Shown piece after piece: positions 5,472-6,957 of a stretch of 6,957 nt of DNA; the stretch's first letter is position 1; every line of letters begins with the position of its first letter. A model generated the notes under the pieces. It had not been told where the DNA came from and ran no database searches. It worked only from the letters and a program-made list of their open reading frames with translations. Origin of the DNA: an uncultured Chloroflexota bacterium (lineage in GTDB: Bacteria > Chloroflexota > Anaerolineae > Aggregatilineales > Phototrophicaceae); the NCBI GenBank assembly GCA_937988705.1, contig CALKIA010000396.1:1-6957 (forward strand). Direction: 5' to 3'. Made by a program: the position numbers and the translations under genes.

Positions 5472-6957
5472 TACCTGCCTCCTCCTAACCGTTCAGCGCC
5501 TGTCCGCGCGCCAACCACAAAGTAGAGAATACCGATCGTGACCAGCACAATCCCAATGAGGATCACGCAGTAAGCGAAGGCATTCCCAAAGCGTCCATTT
5601 TCAACTTCATTTAAGATTTGGGCCGTCATAATTTTCGTTTGCGGTGTCGTCAAAAAGACGATCGCCGAAATCGTCGTCATCGACCGCGCGAAAGCATAGA
5701 TCAGGCCGGACAGGAACGCCGGACGGATCAGCGGTAAGGTGATGCGGCGGAAAGTCTGCGCACTGTTCGCCCCCAAGCTGGTCGAAGCTTCTTCAATGGT
5801 CGGGTCAATCTGTGACAGCAGCGACACTCCTGCCCGGAGAGCAGCCGGCGTACTACGCGCGATATACACGAGGATGATCGCCAGCGCGCCGCCGAAGATC
5901 GCCCGCCCACCCGTCAATTTTGGAAGCAGCGTCAGCACCACCGGGTTAGCTCCGCTCCCCAGTGTCAGCTCAATCGGATTATTGAAGACGACCAGATAGC
6001 CGATACCTAAGATCGTACCGGGAACGGCGATGCCGAGCATTGTGGCAAAATCCAGCGCCATCCGACCGAAAAACGCCTTGCGCACGATCAGGAAGGCGAT
6101 AAAGATACCGAGTATACCGGCGATTGGTGTAGCCAAAGCCGACAACCACGTTGTATCGCCCATGGCTTCTGCGCCATAGCCGTTGATGACAAAATCGAAG
6201 TTATCCAGCGTGAACTCATTGTTGACGCCGAGCACCCAGGTGAATGCCCCGATAAAAATCGTCGCGTAAATCGTCACGATGAGCACGCACACCAGCATCA
6301 CCGCGCCCCACAGCACCCAGCGCATCACCGGATGCGTGATCTGCTGCGGTTTTCCGGTCGGCTTGCCCGTGACCGAGACCACCGACGACCGGCTGATCCA
6401 GTAGCGCTGCACAATGAAGACGGTGAGCGAGGGCACGAGCAGCACGATCGACAGCACCGCCGCGCCAGTTGTGTCATACAGGCCCACGATGGACACATAG
6501 ATGCGCGTCGCCAGCACTTCGTAGTTGCCGCCCAGCACCAGCGGGTTCCCCAGATCGGCAATTGCTTCCACGAACAGCAGCAGGAACGAGCTGGCAAAAC
6601 CGGGAAACAGCATCGGGATCGTGATGGTGCGGAAGGCATGCCACTTACCGGCGCCGAGATTGGTCGCCGCTTCGTCCAACGCTGGGTCGAGGGCTTCCAA
6701 CATTCCCTTAAAGTTCATGTACGCAACCGTAAACAACGACAGCGCCAGAACGAGTGTCAAGCCGTCCAAACCGTAGATGTCGTTACAGTTACGTCCCGAT
6801 CCCCACAGGCAGCGCGTATCGAAGACCCCCTTGGTGATCAAACCGTTGCGTCCGAACAGGAGGATCACCGCACTGGCGAGGGCAAACGGTGGCGAGATGA
6901 TGGGCACCAGCGCGATGAAGTGCATAAAGCGTTTGAACGGCGCTTTGACCTTCACCT
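5471..6957 (-). CDS. Tandem-domain ABC importer permease (FbpB/AfuB-like), 5' end outside window
   Basis: At least 494 residues of an integral membrane permease in which both half-permeases are fused in one chain. Numbering from the first visible codon, the first domain has its ATPase-contacting EAA loop at 94-116 (DEAATNLGAG...ITIP) and the second at 388-410 (EEASTSLGAN...ITLPLI). A polar linker at about 187-212 separates them. Hydrophobic segments occur at about 12-33, 66-82, 116-135, 164-182, 212-238, 271-290, 303-324, 353-365, 411-435 and 461-481. The codon at 6955 is GTG, and reading continues to the window edge; the first half-domain lacks its usual leading membrane segments, so the gene surely starts further right. 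Tandem permeases of this kind move ferric iron, and relatives move sugar phosphates, aminoethylphosphonate or thiamine. The substrate-binding protein is probably just upstream, outside the window. The periplasmic-side loop at 46-61 has two cysteines (49 and 57). Confidence 0.9.
   Translation of the reverse strand, partial: VKVKAPFKRFMHFIALVPIISPPFALASAVILLFGRNGLITKGVFDTRCLWGSGRNCNDIYGLDGLTLVLALSLFTVAYMNFKGMLEALDPALDEAATNLGAGKWHAFRTITIPMLFPGFASSFLLLFVEAIADLGNPLVLGGNYEVLATRIYVSIVGLYDTTGAAVLSIVLLVPSLTVFIVQRYWISRSSVVSVTGKPTGKPQQITHPVMRWVLWGAVMLVCVLIVTIYATIFIGAFTWVLGVNNEFTLDNFDFVINGYGAEAMGDTTWLSALATPIAGILGIFIAFLIVRKAFFGRMALDFATMLGIAVPGTILGIGYLVVFNNPIELTLGSGANPVVLTLLPKLTGGRAIFGGALAIILVYIARSTPAALRAGVSLLSQIDPTIEEASTSLGANSAQTFRRITLPLIRPAFLSGLIYAFARSMTTISAIVFLTTPQTKIMTAQILNEVENGRFGNAFAYCVILIGIVLVTIGILYFVVGARTGAERLGGGR
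5478..5486 (-). promoter_or_regulatory. Strong ribosome binding site for the ATPase gene, inside the permease coding end
   Basis: AGGAGGAGG on the minus strand lies six bases before the ATPase ATG. It is read as the Leu-Gly-Gly-Gly codons at the end of the permease, so the last permease codons double as the initiation signal of the next gene. Confidence 0.75.

Overview
The window is ordinary, dense bacterial coding DNA of moderately high GC, with five protein genes and almost no spare sequence. The protein styles suggest Chloroflexota (Anaerolineae-like), judged from the iron-type tandem ABC permease, the class A-like serine hydrolase and the LamG/PKD-decorated glycosidase. That placement is an impression from family style, not a measurement. 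No RNA gene, insertion sequence, CRISPR array or integration site was seen.

Layout, left to right. (1) A minus-strand two-gene operon covers 14-2973. Its first gene is a Gfo/Idh/MocA-family NAD(P)-dependent oxidoreductase. Its second gene overlaps the first by four bases (ATGA) and encodes a LamG-PKD-sialidase protein with a full set of sialidase active-site residues but no signal peptide. (2) A 225-base divergent intergenic region (2974-3198) carries three separate perfect inverted repeats, one closely resembling a lac-type operator. (3) A plus-strand gene (3199-4311) encodes an exported class A beta-lactamase-like serine hydrolase with an unusual third motif. (4) A 68-base convergent gap holds a 9-bp-stem GTAGGGGC/GCCCCTAC hairpin. 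(5) A minus-strand ABC importer operon covers 4380-6957. It has a two-domain permease, cut off at the right edge, and a CysA/PotA/FbpC-type ATPase whose start codon overlaps the permease stop (TAATG).

The sialidase and oxidoreductase are translationally coupled and probably act in one sugar pathway. Gfo/Idh/MocA enzymes are known to convert 2,7-anhydro-sialic acid to sialic acid, so the pair is a candidate for that chemistry, although this is inference. The ABC importer is of the ferric-iron / polyamine / phosphonate / sugar-phosphate class. Its binding protein is not in the window, so its substrate is open and a link to the sialidase operon is not shown. The most noteworthy items are the non-secreted sialidase paired with the oxidoreductase, and the clustered palindromes upstream of that operon.
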